64,000 nt of DNA. Source: Chthoniobacter flavus Ellin428 (GTDB lineage: Bacteria; Verrucomicrobiota; Verrucomicrobiia; Chthoniobacterales; Chthoniobacteraceae). This document shows positions 49,536 to 57,976 of this stretch, piece by piece. The number at the start of each line of letters is the position of its first letter. Position 1 is the stretch's first letter. Under the pieces are notes generated by a model. That model did no database searches, was not told where the DNA came from, and worked only from the letters and a program-made list of their open reading frames with translations. The stretch is from NCBI RefSeq assembly GCF_000173075.1, contig NZ_ABVL01000001.1, positions 434,001-498,000 on the forward strand. The letters are read 5' to 3'. Made by a program: the position numbers and the translations under genes.

Positions 49536-50119
49536 TGGCCGCCGTTCTGCGGACGTTACCTGCGGAATATGAGGTTGAACGGGCGAGAGCATTGCTCGCC
49601 GATTCGCGTTACCTCGAGTCTGCGGAGGTCGCCGGGCAGATTGTCGAATTCTCCGAGCGCGGGCTGCGCTACGATGCGCGGAATACCGAGTTGTACTATT
49701 GTCTCGGAGAAGCGCATTTCGCGCTCGCCCGCACCGCCTCATCCCCCGCCGAATCGCAACGGCACCACGAGAAAGCCGTGGCCGCGTATCGGCAAGCCCG
49801 GCAGATCGCCCCGCGCGACGTCCGCCTGTATTTGTGCGAAGCGATTTCGCTGGATGCTCTGCGGCGATTCGATGAAGCCGGAACCGTTTTAGATCAGGCG
49901 CGAGAGTTGGATCCCAATTCGATTTATGTCCTCCATGCCTGCGGCAGCCATCTGTACGCGGAGAAAAAGTTCTCCCAGGCGGAAGCCGAGTACCAGAAAG
50001 CGCGGCAATTGGGCAGTGAAGGTGCGCAGTACTGGCTGGAGATCCTCGCGGAAGATAAAAAGGCCGGGGGGCTGGGTGTGACATCATCCGGTTTACCAGT
50101 CGGGGCCACGGCGCCCTAG
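49532..50119 (+). CDS. TPR domain, separate gene or C-terminus of the O-antigen-ligase-like protein
   Basis: Read from ATG 49532, which overlaps the previous stop as TGATG, it gives MAAVLRTLPAEYEVERARALLADSRYLESAEVAGQIVEFSERGLRYDARNTELYYCLGEAHFALAR, then KAVAAYRQARQIAPRDVRLYLCEAISLDALRRFDEAGTVLDQARELDPNSIYVLHACGSHLYAEKKFSQAEAEYQKA: three or more tetratricopeptide repeats. Upstream in the same frame is PALGLWLMAAVL, the end of a transmembrane helix. In many Verrucomicrobiota ligase-type proteins these repeats are fused to the membrane part, so a split by a one-base indel is likely. Confidence 0.75.
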   Translation: MMAAVLRTLPAEYEVERARALLADSRYLESAEVAGQIVEFSERGLRYDARNTELYYCLGEAHFALARTASSPAESQRHHEKAVAAYRQARQIAPRDVRLYLCEAISLDALRRFDEAGTVLDQARELDPNSIYVLHACGSHLYAEKKFSQAEAEYQKARQLGSEGAQYWLEILAEDKKAGGLGVTSSGLPVGATAP

Positions 50120-50174
50120 CTGCGTCTCTCCCGGAACGCTGGAACTTCCGTCGCGATTGTGGGTTCATGGCTCC

Positions 50175-51158
50175 ATGGCATCCCTCCATTCCCGCCGTCA
50201 GTTTCTCCAGACCTTCGGTTTCAGCGCGGCCGCTTTGCTCGCCGGACGCTTCGACCTGCGCGCCGCTTCGGTCGATCCAAAGGCGCAGCACCTCTTCCTC
50301 TTCGGAGATTGGGGCGCGGTGCTGCCCGATCCGCAACTTCAGGTCGCGCGCACCATGGCGAGCTACATGGAAGGGCAGGGGATTCGGCCGGCTGCGCTGC
50401 TCTCGCTCGGCGATAATTTCTACGGCCAAATGGACGGTGGCGTGGATTGCCCGCGCTGGAAGACGCAATTTGAGGACACCTATCCGAAGTCGCAATTCAG
50501 CGGCCCGTGCTACGCGTTGCTCGGCAATCATGACTACAGCGTCGAGCCCGCCGGAAAGGCCGAGGCTCAGCTCGCCTACGCCGCCGCGCATCCCGGCACT
50601 CGCTGGACCATGCCGGCGAAATGGTATCGCTTTGAATTTCCGCAGGAGCGTCCTCTGGTCACTTTCCTGATGCTCGATAGCAATTACCAAAAAGCCACGG
50701 CGGAAAAACTCTCGCTCACCGAGGAAGAGCGGTCCGCGCAGGCGCAGTGGCTCAAGGCCGAACTCGCGAAGCCGCGGACCACGAAGTATCTCATTATCTG
50801 CGGACATCACCCGCTGTATTCCAATGCCGGCGACAGCGTGAAGCTCATCGGCGAATGGGATGCGCTCTTCCGTGAGCAGGCCGCGCACCTCTATTTCTGC
50901 GGCCACATTCACGATCTCGAGCACCTCGAGTTCGATGGCCACCCCACTTCGTTCGTGGTCTCGGGCGGCGGTGGCACCACGCTGCGGCCGAACGAGAAGA
51001 CGGAGTCTTCCGCACAGAATCGCTTCAATGGCAGGATCCATGGCTTCACCCACCTGGAGATCACTGACCAGCGCCTGGTCGTGCGGCACATCGGCGCGGA
51101 AGGAGGCCAGTTGCACGCCTTCACGAAATCCCCGCAGGGCGCGGTGGAAATCATCTAA
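50175..51158 (+). CDS. Tat-exported metallophosphoesterase (type 5 acid-phosphatase-like)
   Basis: ATG 50175 gives a twin-arginine signal (MASLHSRRQFLQTFGFSAAALLAG); the ORF's TTG start at 50157 adds six residues. The 327-residue protein carries the calcineurin-fold metal motifs: LFGDWGAV, LGDNFYG, LLGNHDYS, ICGHHPLYSNAG and YFCGHIHDLEHLE. This is the set of purple acid phosphatase type 5 (TRAP/ACP5) proteins. It would remove phosphate from organic esters outside the cytoplasm with two metals. It precedes the zinc phospholipase-like gene by 38 bases. Confidence 0.93.
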   Translation: MASLHSRRQFLQTFGFSAAALLAGRFDLRAASVDPKAQHLFLFGDWGAVLPDPQLQVARTMASYMEGQGIRPAALLSLGDNFYGQMDGGVDCPRWKTQFEDTYPKSQFSGPCYALLGNHDYSVEPAGKAEAQLAYAAAHPGTRWTMPAKWYRFEFPQERPLVTFLMLDSNYQKATAEKLSLTEEERSAQAQWLKAELAKPRTTKYLIICGHHPLYSNAGDSVKLIGEWDALFREQAAHLYFCGHIHDLEHLEFDGHPTSFVVSGGGGTTLRPNEKTESSAQNRFNGRIHGFTHLEITDQRLVVRHIGAEGGQLHAFTKSPQGAVEII

Positions 51159-51196
51159 GCGCGACCGCGTCCGTGGATGAACGGAGAGCAGGCATC

Positions 51197-52561
51197 ATGA
51201 AGTCCGTTCTCCCCCTCTTCCGCGCGTTACTCGTTTGTACTTTGCTCGGGGTATCCTCGGGCCACCTCCTCGCCTGGGGGCCGCATTCGGAGATTACCCA
51301 GGCGGCGGTCGATACGCTGAGCACTGATGATGCGATCGTGCGCGAACTCGGCCCGGCGTTGGGCCGGCTGCGTGACTATTGCTGGATGGCCGATCAGCGC
51401 CGGCAATTGCGCCAGGAGGGTGCCGCCGGTTGGTTTTACAGCGACGACTATCTGCTCTTCCCGAAGATGACCACGCACAAGGATCATCTGTGTCCCGAAG
51501 TAAAGCAGACCTACGAGCCGTATTTCCGCCGGGCCTTGCAAGCGCTGCGCACTGAGACGCCGGTAAATGCCGCGCGCTGGATCGGCTCCATCATTCATTT
51601 CACCGAGGATACCGGTTCGCCTCCGCACGCCGCAGAGATCCGGGGCCCCGTGCACAGCAAGATGGAGAATTGGGTCGACGCCAAGGCCGTCACCATCGCC
51701 GGCTATCATCCGCGCTCGCTCGGTGCCACGGATGACGAGGCCGTGGCGGGATTTTTGCAGCGCATGAATGGCTTGATCGCCTTTTCAAAGGAACGCGCGG
51801 AGCGGGCGAAGCCTTTCGTGCTGGGCGACGATCGCGCTTCGACCGAACCGATCGTGCTGGAGAGTGCGCTGGAGTGCAGTCGCGTGGTGGCGGACATGTT
51901 GTTCACCCTCGGGCAGTTGGCGGAGAAATCGCCGACGGCTACCGGAACGGTGCATGGGACGATTACCGGCGCGGCGGCTCCGGGACTCGAAAAGATGCCG
52001 GCCAAAGTGGTGTTGGTCGGCACGGATTTCTCCACTCTGGCGGATGCCAAGGGAGAATATGAGTTTCGGCATTTGCCTCCCGCGACTTATCACGCCGCCG
52101 TGCTCCAGCCGGGTAGTGCGGTCGCCACGGCGGATATCGTGCTGTCGGCGGATCAGACGGTCACTCATGATATCGCGCTCCCTGCCGATGCGGTGCCGGG
52201 TAATTTGATTCGCAATAGCTCGCTGGCGGCGGTCTGGCTGGCGCCTTCCGTGCCGGATATGTGGTATCGGGTAAAATCGCGGATCGATAGCCCCTACTGG
52301 GAGGGGGAGATGCTGCCGCTGCAAAAGGGAAGAACCTATCGAGTGAATGTGTCGTGGCCGGAGAAGTCGACCGGACGCGTCGTAGTGCGCTTGCGCAAGA
52401 GCGCGGATTTTTCCCAATTACCGGAGGAGTTGCCACCGCTGCGGCCGGGACAAACGGAGCTCGAATTTCCGGCCGAGGGTGGCTTTGCCCAGGTGCTCGT
52501 CTATTCCGAAGGAGCGGCTTCTTCCGCGGTCAGAAATGTGGCCCTGACGCTGGTGCCATGA
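51197..52561 (+). CDS. Secreted zinc phospholipase C/S1-P1-nuclease-like protein
   Basis: ATG 51197 begins a signal peptide (MKSVLPLFRALLVCTLLGVSSGHLLA), cleaved before a Trp as in S1/P1 nucleases and zinc phospholipases: AWGPHSEITQAAVDTL. Further zinc-site segments are YCWMADQRR and IGSIIHFTEDTGSPPHAAEIRGPVHSKMENWVDAK. From about residue 245 to 340 lies a carboxypeptidase-regulatory-like domain (GTVHGTITGAAAPGLEKMPAKVVLVG, ADAKGEYEFRHLPPATYHA), then a C-terminal sandwich. It should cleave nucleic acid or phospholipid phosphoesters outside the cell. The stop overlaps the next start by 4 bases. Confidence 0.87.
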   Translation: MKSVLPLFRALLVCTLLGVSSGHLLAWGPHSEITQAAVDTLSTDDAIVRELGPALGRLRDYCWMADQRRQLRQEGAAGWFYSDDYLLFPKMTTHKDHLCPEVKQTYEPYFRRALQALRTETPVNAARWIGSIIHFTEDTGSPPHAAEIRGPVHSKMENWVDAKAVTIAGYHPRSLGATDDEAVAGFLQRMNGLIAFSKERAERAKPFVLGDDRASTEPIVLESALECSRVVADMLFTLGQLAEKSPTATGTVHGTITGAAAPGLEKMPAKVVLVGTDFSTLADAKGEYEFRHLPPATYHAAVLQPGSAVATADIVLSADQTVTHDIALPADAVPGNLIRNSSLAAVWLAPSVPDMWYRVKSRIDSPYWEGEMLPLQKGRTYRVNVSWPEKSTGRVVVRLRKSADFSQLPEELPPLRPGQTELEFPAEGGFAQVLVYSEGAASSAVRNVALTLVP

Positions 52562-54525
52562 GTTCCCTGCGATCGGCCTTCATTCTCCTGGGGACCGCTT
52601 TGTTTCTTTCAGGTCCGCTGGCGGCTGCGGAAACGCGACGCGTCCTCGACAGCCATAGCCATCACCTTGGTTTGGAAGGAGAGCGCGAATGGAAAGATCT
52701 GGATGGCACGACGCCGGAAGGGCGCTCCCTGCAAATCACTTTCGACGCGCACGCCAATGCTCAACCCGCGACGCTGTTCATTCGCCAGCGGGACGTGAAG
52801 CTCAAATGGGCGGTGCTGTTGAATGGCCGCAAGCTCGGCGCGCTCGATCTCATGGAATATCCCGAGGTGGCGACGATCGCCGTGCCGCCGGGTGTGTTGC
52901 ACGAAGGGCCGAACAATCTCTCGATCCTCTCCCCCGAAATGCCGGACGACGTTTTCATCGACGAGATTGCCCTGGATACCCGCGCGCCGGACGAGGCGCG
53001 CCGGGATGGAACGATTCACGTGCGCGTGATCGACCAGGATTCACGGGCCGCGTTGCCCTGCCGTCTCACCATCGCCGACGCCCACGGCGCCCTCGCGCCG
53101 TTGTCTGCGACGCCCGGACAAACCGTCGCCGCGCGCGCGGGCGTCGCCTACACGGGCGATGGGCAGGCCACCATCGGCCTCCCTGCGGGAGACTACACGC
53201 TCTACGCCACCCGTGGTCCGGAGTATGGCGTCGCCGAAAAGAAGATCTCCGTGCACGCGGGCAGTGCGGAGGACATCGACCTCGCCATCGCGCGCGAAGT
53301 AGCCACGCCGCACCTCGCCGCGTGCGACACCCACATCCACACCTTCACCTACAGCAAGCACGGAGATGCCTCGACGGAGGACCGGGTGCTCACGCTGGCC
53401 GGCGAAGGCATCGAACTCGCCATCGCCTCCGATCACAACGTCTACGCCGACTATTCCGACGTGGCCCGGCGCTTGAAAGTGGCCGACGCCTTCACGCTGG
53501 TCCTCGGGGATGAAGCCACCACCACCGTCGGTCATTTCATTGCTTTCCCCATCGCCAGCACCCAGGCGCCGCTGCCGGATGCGAAGCTTACGGATTGGCC
53601 GGCGCTGATGCAATCCATCCGCAGCGTGCCGGGTGTGCAGGTCGTGATCCTCAATCATCCGCGCGACACGCATAACTCCTTCATTCCCTTCGCACTGGAG
53701 AATTTCGACGCCGTGAGCGGCGATAACTTGCGCGGGCCGGACTTCACCTTCGATGCCGTGGAAGTCTGCAATTCGGGCACGCTGCAGTCGGATTTCATGC
53801 GCAGCTTTCGCGACTGGTTCGCCCTGCTCAATCACGGCTATCGCGTGACCGCCATCGGCTCCAGCGATTCGCATGATGTCTCGCGTTTCATCGTTGGACA
53901 GGGGCGCACTTACGTCACGTGCGACGACACGCACCCCGGCCACATCGACGTCGACGAAGCCTGCCGCAATCTCAAGGCCGGGCACGCCTATGTGAGCCTC
54001 GGCCTGCTTGCACGCCTCACCGTGAATGACCGCTTCGAGGCCGGCGACCTGGCGACTTCGCTGGGCAACGAGATCAAAGTGAACGTGAGCGTCCTTGGGC
54101 CGGACTGGGCGCAGGTCGATCGGGTCGAGCTTTACGCGAATGGCATCCAAATTCGCGAGCAGGTCATCGCGACGCCGAAGGCTCCGGGAGAAAAGGCGCG
54201 CATCGAGTGGCGCATTCCGCGTCCGGCGCACGATACTTATCTCGTCGCCATTGCCAGCGGCCCCGGCGTGACCGCGCCCTATTGGGCCATTCCATTTCCC
54301 TATCAGCCCACCGATCGTCTCCGGAATCCCAAAGTCATCGGGGCGACCAATCCCGTGTGGCTCGATGTGGATGGCGACGGAAAATTCACCTCCGCGCGCG
54401 GCTATGCGCAGGCGATTCTCAATCGCGCATCCGGTGACCCCGCGAAAGTGGCGGAGAGCCTCAAAGGCTACGACGCCGCCGTCGCTGCGCAGGTCACCGC
54501 GCTGACGGCGAAGCGCCAGCCGTAG
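52558..54525 (+). CDS. Secreted CehA/McbA-type PHP-domain metallohydrolase
   Basis: ATG 52558, overlapping the previous stop as ATGA, opens with a signal peptide (MSSLRSAFILLGTALFLSGPLAAA). After an N-terminal sandwich (about 30-240) the PHP core carries CDTHIHTFTYSKHG, LAIASDHNVYADYS, LNHPRDTHN and TAIGSSDSHDVSRF, the metal-binding His/Asp set. A C-terminal extension (about 490-655) follows. The CehA/McbA group includes carbaryl hydrolase; many members hydrolyse phosphoesters or amides. Its link to a phosphatase and a phospholipase-like protein hints at phosphoester scavenging (inference). Confidence 0.9.
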   Translation: MSSLRSAFILLGTALFLSGPLAAAETRRVLDSHSHHLGLEGEREWKDLDGTTPEGRSLQITFDAHANAQPATLFIRQRDVKLKWAVLLNGRKLGALDLMEYPEVATIAVPPGVLHEGPNNLSILSPEMPDDVFIDEIALDTRAPDEARRDGTIHVRVIDQDSRAALPCRLTIADAHGALAPLSATPGQTVAARAGVAYTGDGQATIGLPAGDYTLYATRGPEYGVAEKKISVHAGSAEDIDLAIAREVATPHLAACDTHIHTFTYSKHGDASTEDRVLTLAGEGIELAIASDHNVYADYSDVARRLKVADAFTLVLGDEATTTVGHFIAFPIASTQAPLPDAKLTDWPALMQSIRSVPGVQVVILNHPRDTHNSFIPFALENFDAVSGDNLRGPDFTFDAVEVCNSGTLQSDFMRSFRDWFALLNHGYRVTAIGSSDSHDVSRFIVGQGRTYVTCDDTHPGHIDVDEACRNLKAGHAYVSLGLLARLTVNDRFEAGDLATSLGNEIKVNVSVLGPDWAQVDRVELYANGIQIREQVIATPKAPGEKARIEWRIPRPAHDTYLVAIASGPGVTAPYWAIPFPYQPTDRLRNPKVIGATNPVWLDVDGDGKFTSARGYAQAILNRASGDPAKVAESLKGYDAAVAAQVTALTAKRQP

Positions 54526-54534
54526 CCGCACATG

Positions 54535-54560
54535 GCTATCCACTATCCACCATCAACTTT
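54535..54560 (+). repeat. Short heptad-type repeat (CTATCCA/CCATCAA)
   Basis: CTATCCA, CTATCCA, CCATCAA and CTTTCCG follow each other in 7-base steps between the CehA stop and the ferredoxin stop. The spacing equals that of the TCAACTM repeats near 30-31 kb. Confidence 0.4.
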
Positions 54561-55059
54561 CCGTCGCCTTCCCCACGATCCGTTCCGCGTCCCGAGGTGT
54601 GCAGTGGTGAAAATCGTGCCCCCGCCACTCCGCATTCGGACCGCGTTTGCAGTGATCCAGGCAATGAGCTCCTTCCAGTGGAATGGTTCCGGTGAGGCCT
54701 TGGCGGGCCAGCGTGTCTTCCAGCGCATCCCAAAGTTCCTTCCCACCATTGCGCCAGCAGTTCTTCTTGTTGCACACCCGGATCGGGCAGACCGCGCAAG
54801 CCACGAGCCCGTCGGCCGTTACGAGCTTTACCTCGTCGATCACGCGCTTCCTGTCGCCCGCTCGTTCGTGTCCCAGCACCAGAACCTCCGCGCCCGGAGC
54901 CAAAGCCGTCTTCAGCCGATGCCGCAGCTCCTTTTCCACCTTGAGAAAGTGTTCCTCCTTGTCCACCCGCAAGACCATGCGCCGCTTGCCGAGCAGCGTG
55001 CGAATGAAGCCGCAAAACCGGCCGCGCAGTTCGAAAGGGATCGCAGGGTGTGAGGACAT
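54553..55059 (-). CDS. Thioredoxin-like [2Fe-2S] ferredoxin domain protein
   Basis: ATG 55059 gives MSSHPAIPFELRGRFCGFIRTLLGKRRMVLRVDKEEHFLKVEKELRHRL; the frame to 55188 is not supported. The 168-residue protein ends with the thioredoxin-like ferredoxin domain: CPIRVCNKKNCWRNGGKELWDAL and HCLDHCKRGPNAEWRGHDFHHCTPRDAERIVGK, with Cys spacing like NuoE/bacterial 2Fe-2S ferredoxins. It may carry electrons, but the long N-terminal segment (with GAEVLVLGHERAG) is not typical. It is convergent with the CehA-type gene. Confidence 0.85.
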   Translation of the reverse strand: MSSHPAIPFELRGRFCGFIRTLLGKRRMVLRVDKEEHFLKVEKELRHRLKTALAPGAEVLVLGHERAGDRKRVIDEVKLVTADGLVACAVCPIRVCNKKNCWRNGGKELWDALEDTLARQGLTGTIPLEGAHCLDHCKRGPNAEWRGHDFHHCTPRDAERIVGKATES

Positions 55060-55368
55060 AACAGGGGAGCGGCGAATAGTGTTATCCTTCGCGGAACGAA
55101 TGCAAATCGAAGCGTGACGCGTGGCTGGCGGCGCTATGCAACGGAGACCGGCTTCCCCGCGTGCGGGAAGCTCCTGCAAAGTGCCCACGGTTTAGGCAAA
55201 CGCCCGGATCGCGGCTGCCTCGGTGATGGGATGTCCGCCCTCAACCGGAGCATCCCCATGCTGTTTGAAATTGCGGTCGCAACGACGCGCAAACTCGCCG
55301 CCGGTTTAGGTGCGTGTGCTTCCTTTCCATTCGGAAAGCCCAAAGCCGCAAAATCGAAGATACCTTAG
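55060..55368. other. Intergenic stretch, no gene seen
   Basis: No convincing gene, RNA or repeat was recognised in these 309 bases. The ferredoxin promoter should lie at its left end. Confidence 0.35.
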
Positions 55369-55863
55369 TTAGTTAAGGCGAATACTCTCGTACCACTTCT
55401 CATAGTCAGCTTGATGCTCCTTGAAATCAGCCGCTGTGGTTACGAGAATCAGGAGATAACTTCCTTTGGGGCCAACTCCGTACCCCCCAAAAGCCAGCTT
55501 CGAGCCTTTCGTTGCCTTCACGGTTCGGTACCACTTCCAACCTTTCCCAGTGCCTTTGTCGATTTGGGTCCACCCGTCGTCGGGAATCATCGTCAATTTC
55601 ACTCCAAACGCTTCGATGTCTTCCGCGCTTTCCGGTTCCCCCAGCTTGGCAACGGCGTAGAGAGTCACCCCGTCGTGTTCCGAGTAGAGTCCGCCCCAGC
55701 CGCCACCCCATTCCTTTGTCTGCACCTTGGCTCCCTCGGGAACCAGCATGGAAAATCCGTAATCGTTGGCCTTATAGGTTGTCCATCCGGCAGGGTCCGC
55801 AAAGGCGGCTCCGGAGACGAAGACAAGCAGGCTCATGACAGCAGCGAGTATTGGAAGCTTCAT
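55369..55863 (-). CDS. Secreted protein of unknown function
   Basis: I start at ATG 55863 (MKLPILAAVMSLLVFVSGAAFA, signal peptide); three more codons upstream (MNT) are possible. The mature part of about 140 residues, DPAGWTTYKANDYGFSMLVPEGAKVQTKEWGGGWGGLYSEHDGVTLYAVAKLGEPESAEDIEAFG ... KGWKWYRTVKATKGSKLAFGGYGVGPKGSYLLILVTTAADFKEHQADYEKWYESIRLN, resembles secreted PsbP/MOG1-like or DUF1795-like proteins in its order of strands and final helix. The end YEKWYESIRL is common in that group. Function unknown. Confidence 0.75.
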   Translation of the reverse strand: MKLPILAAVMSLLVFVSGAAFADPAGWTTYKANDYGFSMLVPEGAKVQTKEWGGGWGGLYSEHDGVTLYAVAKLGEPESAEDIEAFGVKLTMIPDDGWTQIDKGTGKGWKWYRTVKATKGSKLAFGGYGVGPKGSYLLILVTTAADFKEHQADYEKWYESIRLN

Positions 55864-56207
55864 AGTGTTCATTGGATTCCAGATGTTGGTATGGGTGGTG
55901 TGTGTGGGGTGGGGGGGGGGTTGACGGTTGTTATACCACCGTTGTGAAGGAAAGCGCTACCGAATCAGAACGTCAAGCTCCGCCTGTTGCCTAAGGCTCA
56001 ACGGTGGAGCTACGGTCGAGGCGATGAGTCATGCGATGGGGGCCGGCGGATTCAGCCGGGAGTGCCATAGCGGGGCTGCCGCCGTTGATATTGAGAAATT
56101 CGCCTGATTTCCGAACTCTTTAAGAAGGAATGGAGGAAGGGGTGTAAGAAACTCACACGTTCCTAAAATACACTGACGTTCAGCAACTCGTCATCGCAGA
56201 CGTGTAA
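55864..56207. other. Intergenic stretch with a G-run
   Basis: No gene is seen. A run of ten or more G (55911-55920) precedes GTTGACGGTTGTTATACCACCGT, a near-palindrome at 55921-55943. It may hold the promoter of the secreted protein gene. Confidence 0.35.
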
Positions 56208-56792
56208 TTACTCGCTGTCGTCGGGGGCGTTACAGTTCCAGTTGATAAAGCGGTTCGCAACGTCCGGCGGATTTAACGCTGATACCCAACTCTCAACCAG
56301 TTCCGGTGGTAGGTCTCCAACCAAGAGCAACGTGATTTTGGAACGTTCGGCTCCCGACCCGAAAAAGCCCTCTTGCTCGAGCCTCTGAAAACCGTTCAGA
56401 ATTGCGCTCCAAAGCGATTCGAATTCCTCCTCGGAATCTTCCTCTGCGCCCATGCGATCAAAGTGTGTCCGCAGAGTTCCGTTGATCTCCTTGAAGTGCT
56501 TTTCACCGGCATCTGGAACGAAGAACCCCCAGTCTCCGTAAGACCACCGCAGGCCAGCACGAGTCGATGTGCATCCATACTTGGGGTCGACCTTCTCTCG
56601 GTAGCGCTTCAAGGTCGAGGTCAGGGCCTCCTCCGTATTGGCGGCTGGGTGCAGAAACTGCAACGAATCGTCAGTGAATAATGCGAAAGCGTAAAAGCGC
56701 TGATGCGCATTTACGTTGATTAGGTCGGAGAACGCGGCTCGCAAAGCAACATAGACTTGATCCGCGAGGCGGTCTGGTTGAATCGAGGGCAT
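56208..56792 (-). CDS. DUF4303 family protein
   Basis: This 194-residue protein has the usual DUF4303 beginning (VYVALRAAFSDLINVNAHQRFYAFALFTDDSLQFLHPAANTEEAL) and a RWSYGDWGF segment before FNxGTLRTHFDRM-like helices. The C-terminus has KITLLLVGDLPPELVESWVSALN, also typical. The family often appears in toxin-immunity (SUKH-like) neighbourhoods, but no toxin is visible nearby. It is probably cytoplasmic. Confidence 0.85.
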   Translation of the reverse strand: MPSIQPDRLADQVYVALRAAFSDLINVNAHQRFYAFALFTDDSLQFLHPAANTEEALTSTLKRYREKVDPKYGCTSTRAGLRWSYGDWGFFVPDAGEKHFKEINGTLRTHFDRMGAEEDSEEEFESLWSAILNGFQRLEQEGFFGSGAERSKITLLLVGDLPPELVESWVSALNPPDVANRFINWNCNAPDDSE

Positions 56793-57138
56793 TTATCTTC
56801 GATAGCTTGGCATCCCAAAAGTCCTCAAGCGGATTGTGCGGAGCCGTCTTTGCCGCGACGCAACAAGTCTTGCTGGCGAGACACGCTTTCTGAGTACTCA
56901 GGTGTGACATGTCACTACCGTAGCGCCTGAGACTCAGGGATTTTTACGTGTTTAATAGGCGTGGAAACCGGAAGAGTGAAAGGGGTGGGATTGCGGCCAC
57001 TTTGCCACGACCGCCTGCGTTTTGCGCCTCCGGCGGTTTGGAGTGACGCACCGCGTTTCGCAGTCGAACTGAAAGTTCGAATCTGACCATGTCCGCCATT
57101 TGCCACGGCCCCCTTTTTGCCACGAGCGCCGTGACAAA
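56793..57138. other. Intergenic region downstream of tRNA-Ser with inverted repeat
   Basis: The stretch holds CGCAGTCGAACTGAAAG (57060-57076), repeated in inverted orientation at 57388-57404, and the left arm of the hairpin 57091-57143 attached to the tRNA 3' end. No gene is seen. Confidence 0.45.
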
Positions 57139-57143
57139 TGGCG
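57091..57143 (-). terminator. Long hairpin at the 3' end of tRNA-Ser
   Basis: CCGCCATTTGCCACGGC (57091-57107) and GCCGTGACAAATGGCGG (about 57128-57143) form a long stem with one mismatch or bulge; the right arm includes the tRNA's encoded GCCA end. It lies where transcription of the tRNA would end; it may serve as terminator or be an insertion remnant. Confidence 0.5.
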
Positions 57144-57230
57144 GAAGGGGTGGGATTCGAACCCACGGTGCCTTTTACAGCACGCTCGATTTCGAGTCGA
57201 GTGCCTTAGACCGGACTCAGCCACCCTTCC
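57139..57230 (-). tRNA. tRNA-Ser(CGA)
   Basis: On the minus strand the acceptor stem GGAAGGG (57230-57224) pairs with CCCTTCC, followed by discriminator G and an encoded CCA (57141-57139). The anticodon loop CTCGAAA gives anticodon CGA. A long variable arm, typical of class II tRNA-Ser, precedes the T-arm with GGTTCGAATCC. The length of 92 fits. It reads UCG codons. Confidence 0.96.
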
Positions 57231-57502
57231 GTGATGGGGCGGGAGAGGTAACACCGCTCCCGCAAGGATGCCAGCGGAATTTTTCGCCGCCGACAAAATC
57301 GTCGAAATTCAGAGTAAAAAACGTGAAGGCACCGGTCGGACGCCGTGCCATTCAGTTTGGGGGCCTTGGCGTCATGGTGAGGGGGATGAGAGCTTTCAGT
57401 TCGACTGCGTCACGCGGCGGCGCGCCACAAGTGACCATCTCCCAATTCTCCGAAGAGGATGCAGCGTTCGTTGAAACGCTTATTGCCGCCTCAGCATCGT
57501 CA

Positions 57503-57955
57503 TCATTCGGGATTTGCACCAAGTTTAAGAAGCTCTGCGGCGAGGTCGTCGCCGCCTTTGCTGCCCGCTGCGTGCGCAAGCATCAACGCAGTCTGACCGT
57601 CCGCAGATTTGATGTTCAGGTCAGCACCATGCGCTACCAATGCCTTGAGCATATCGACTCGGGGGCCACCCGCCGCAGCCATGTCGGCCAACCAATGCGT
57701 CGCCGTATAACCTCGGTAATTGTCGGTAGCGTTGACATCGAAGCCGTGGTCAAGGCACCAGACGAGTCCCTCCAAGTTGCCGCAACAGGCATCATAGTGA
57801 AGTTGTGTCATGCCTCGCTTTCCTACTCCGGGACTGAAAAGGGTAGGCTTGGACGCGGGGTTGGAAGTCTCGTTCATCGGACGGCGTGAGATGAGAAAGC
57901 AACCGGGAATGCAAAGGATGACTGCGGCGAGCGCAACGTGTTGGTTTGATTTCAC
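57503..57955 (-). CDS. Ankyrin-repeat lipoprotein
   Basis: This 150-residue protein begins MKSNQHVALAAVILCIPGCFLISRRP; CIPGC is a plausible lipobox. After a linker follow ankyrin repeats: TQLHYDACCGNLEGLVWCLDHGFDVNATDNYRGYTATHWLADMAAAGG, VDMLKALVAHGADLNIKSADGQTALMLAHAAG and DDLAAELLKLGANPE. Such repeats bind other proteins; the partner is unknown. It is 21 bases downstream of the gene at 57977, probably an operon. Confidence 0.85.
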   Translation of the reverse strand: MKSNQHVALAAVILCIPGCFLISRRPMNETSNPASKPTLFSPGVGKRGMTQLHYDACCGNLEGLVWCLDHGFDVNATDNYRGYTATHWLADMAAAGGPRVDMLKALVAHGADLNIKSADGQTALMLAHAAGSKGGDDLAAELLKLGANPE

Positions 57956-57976
57956 GCTAGGCGAACGAATTGCTGT

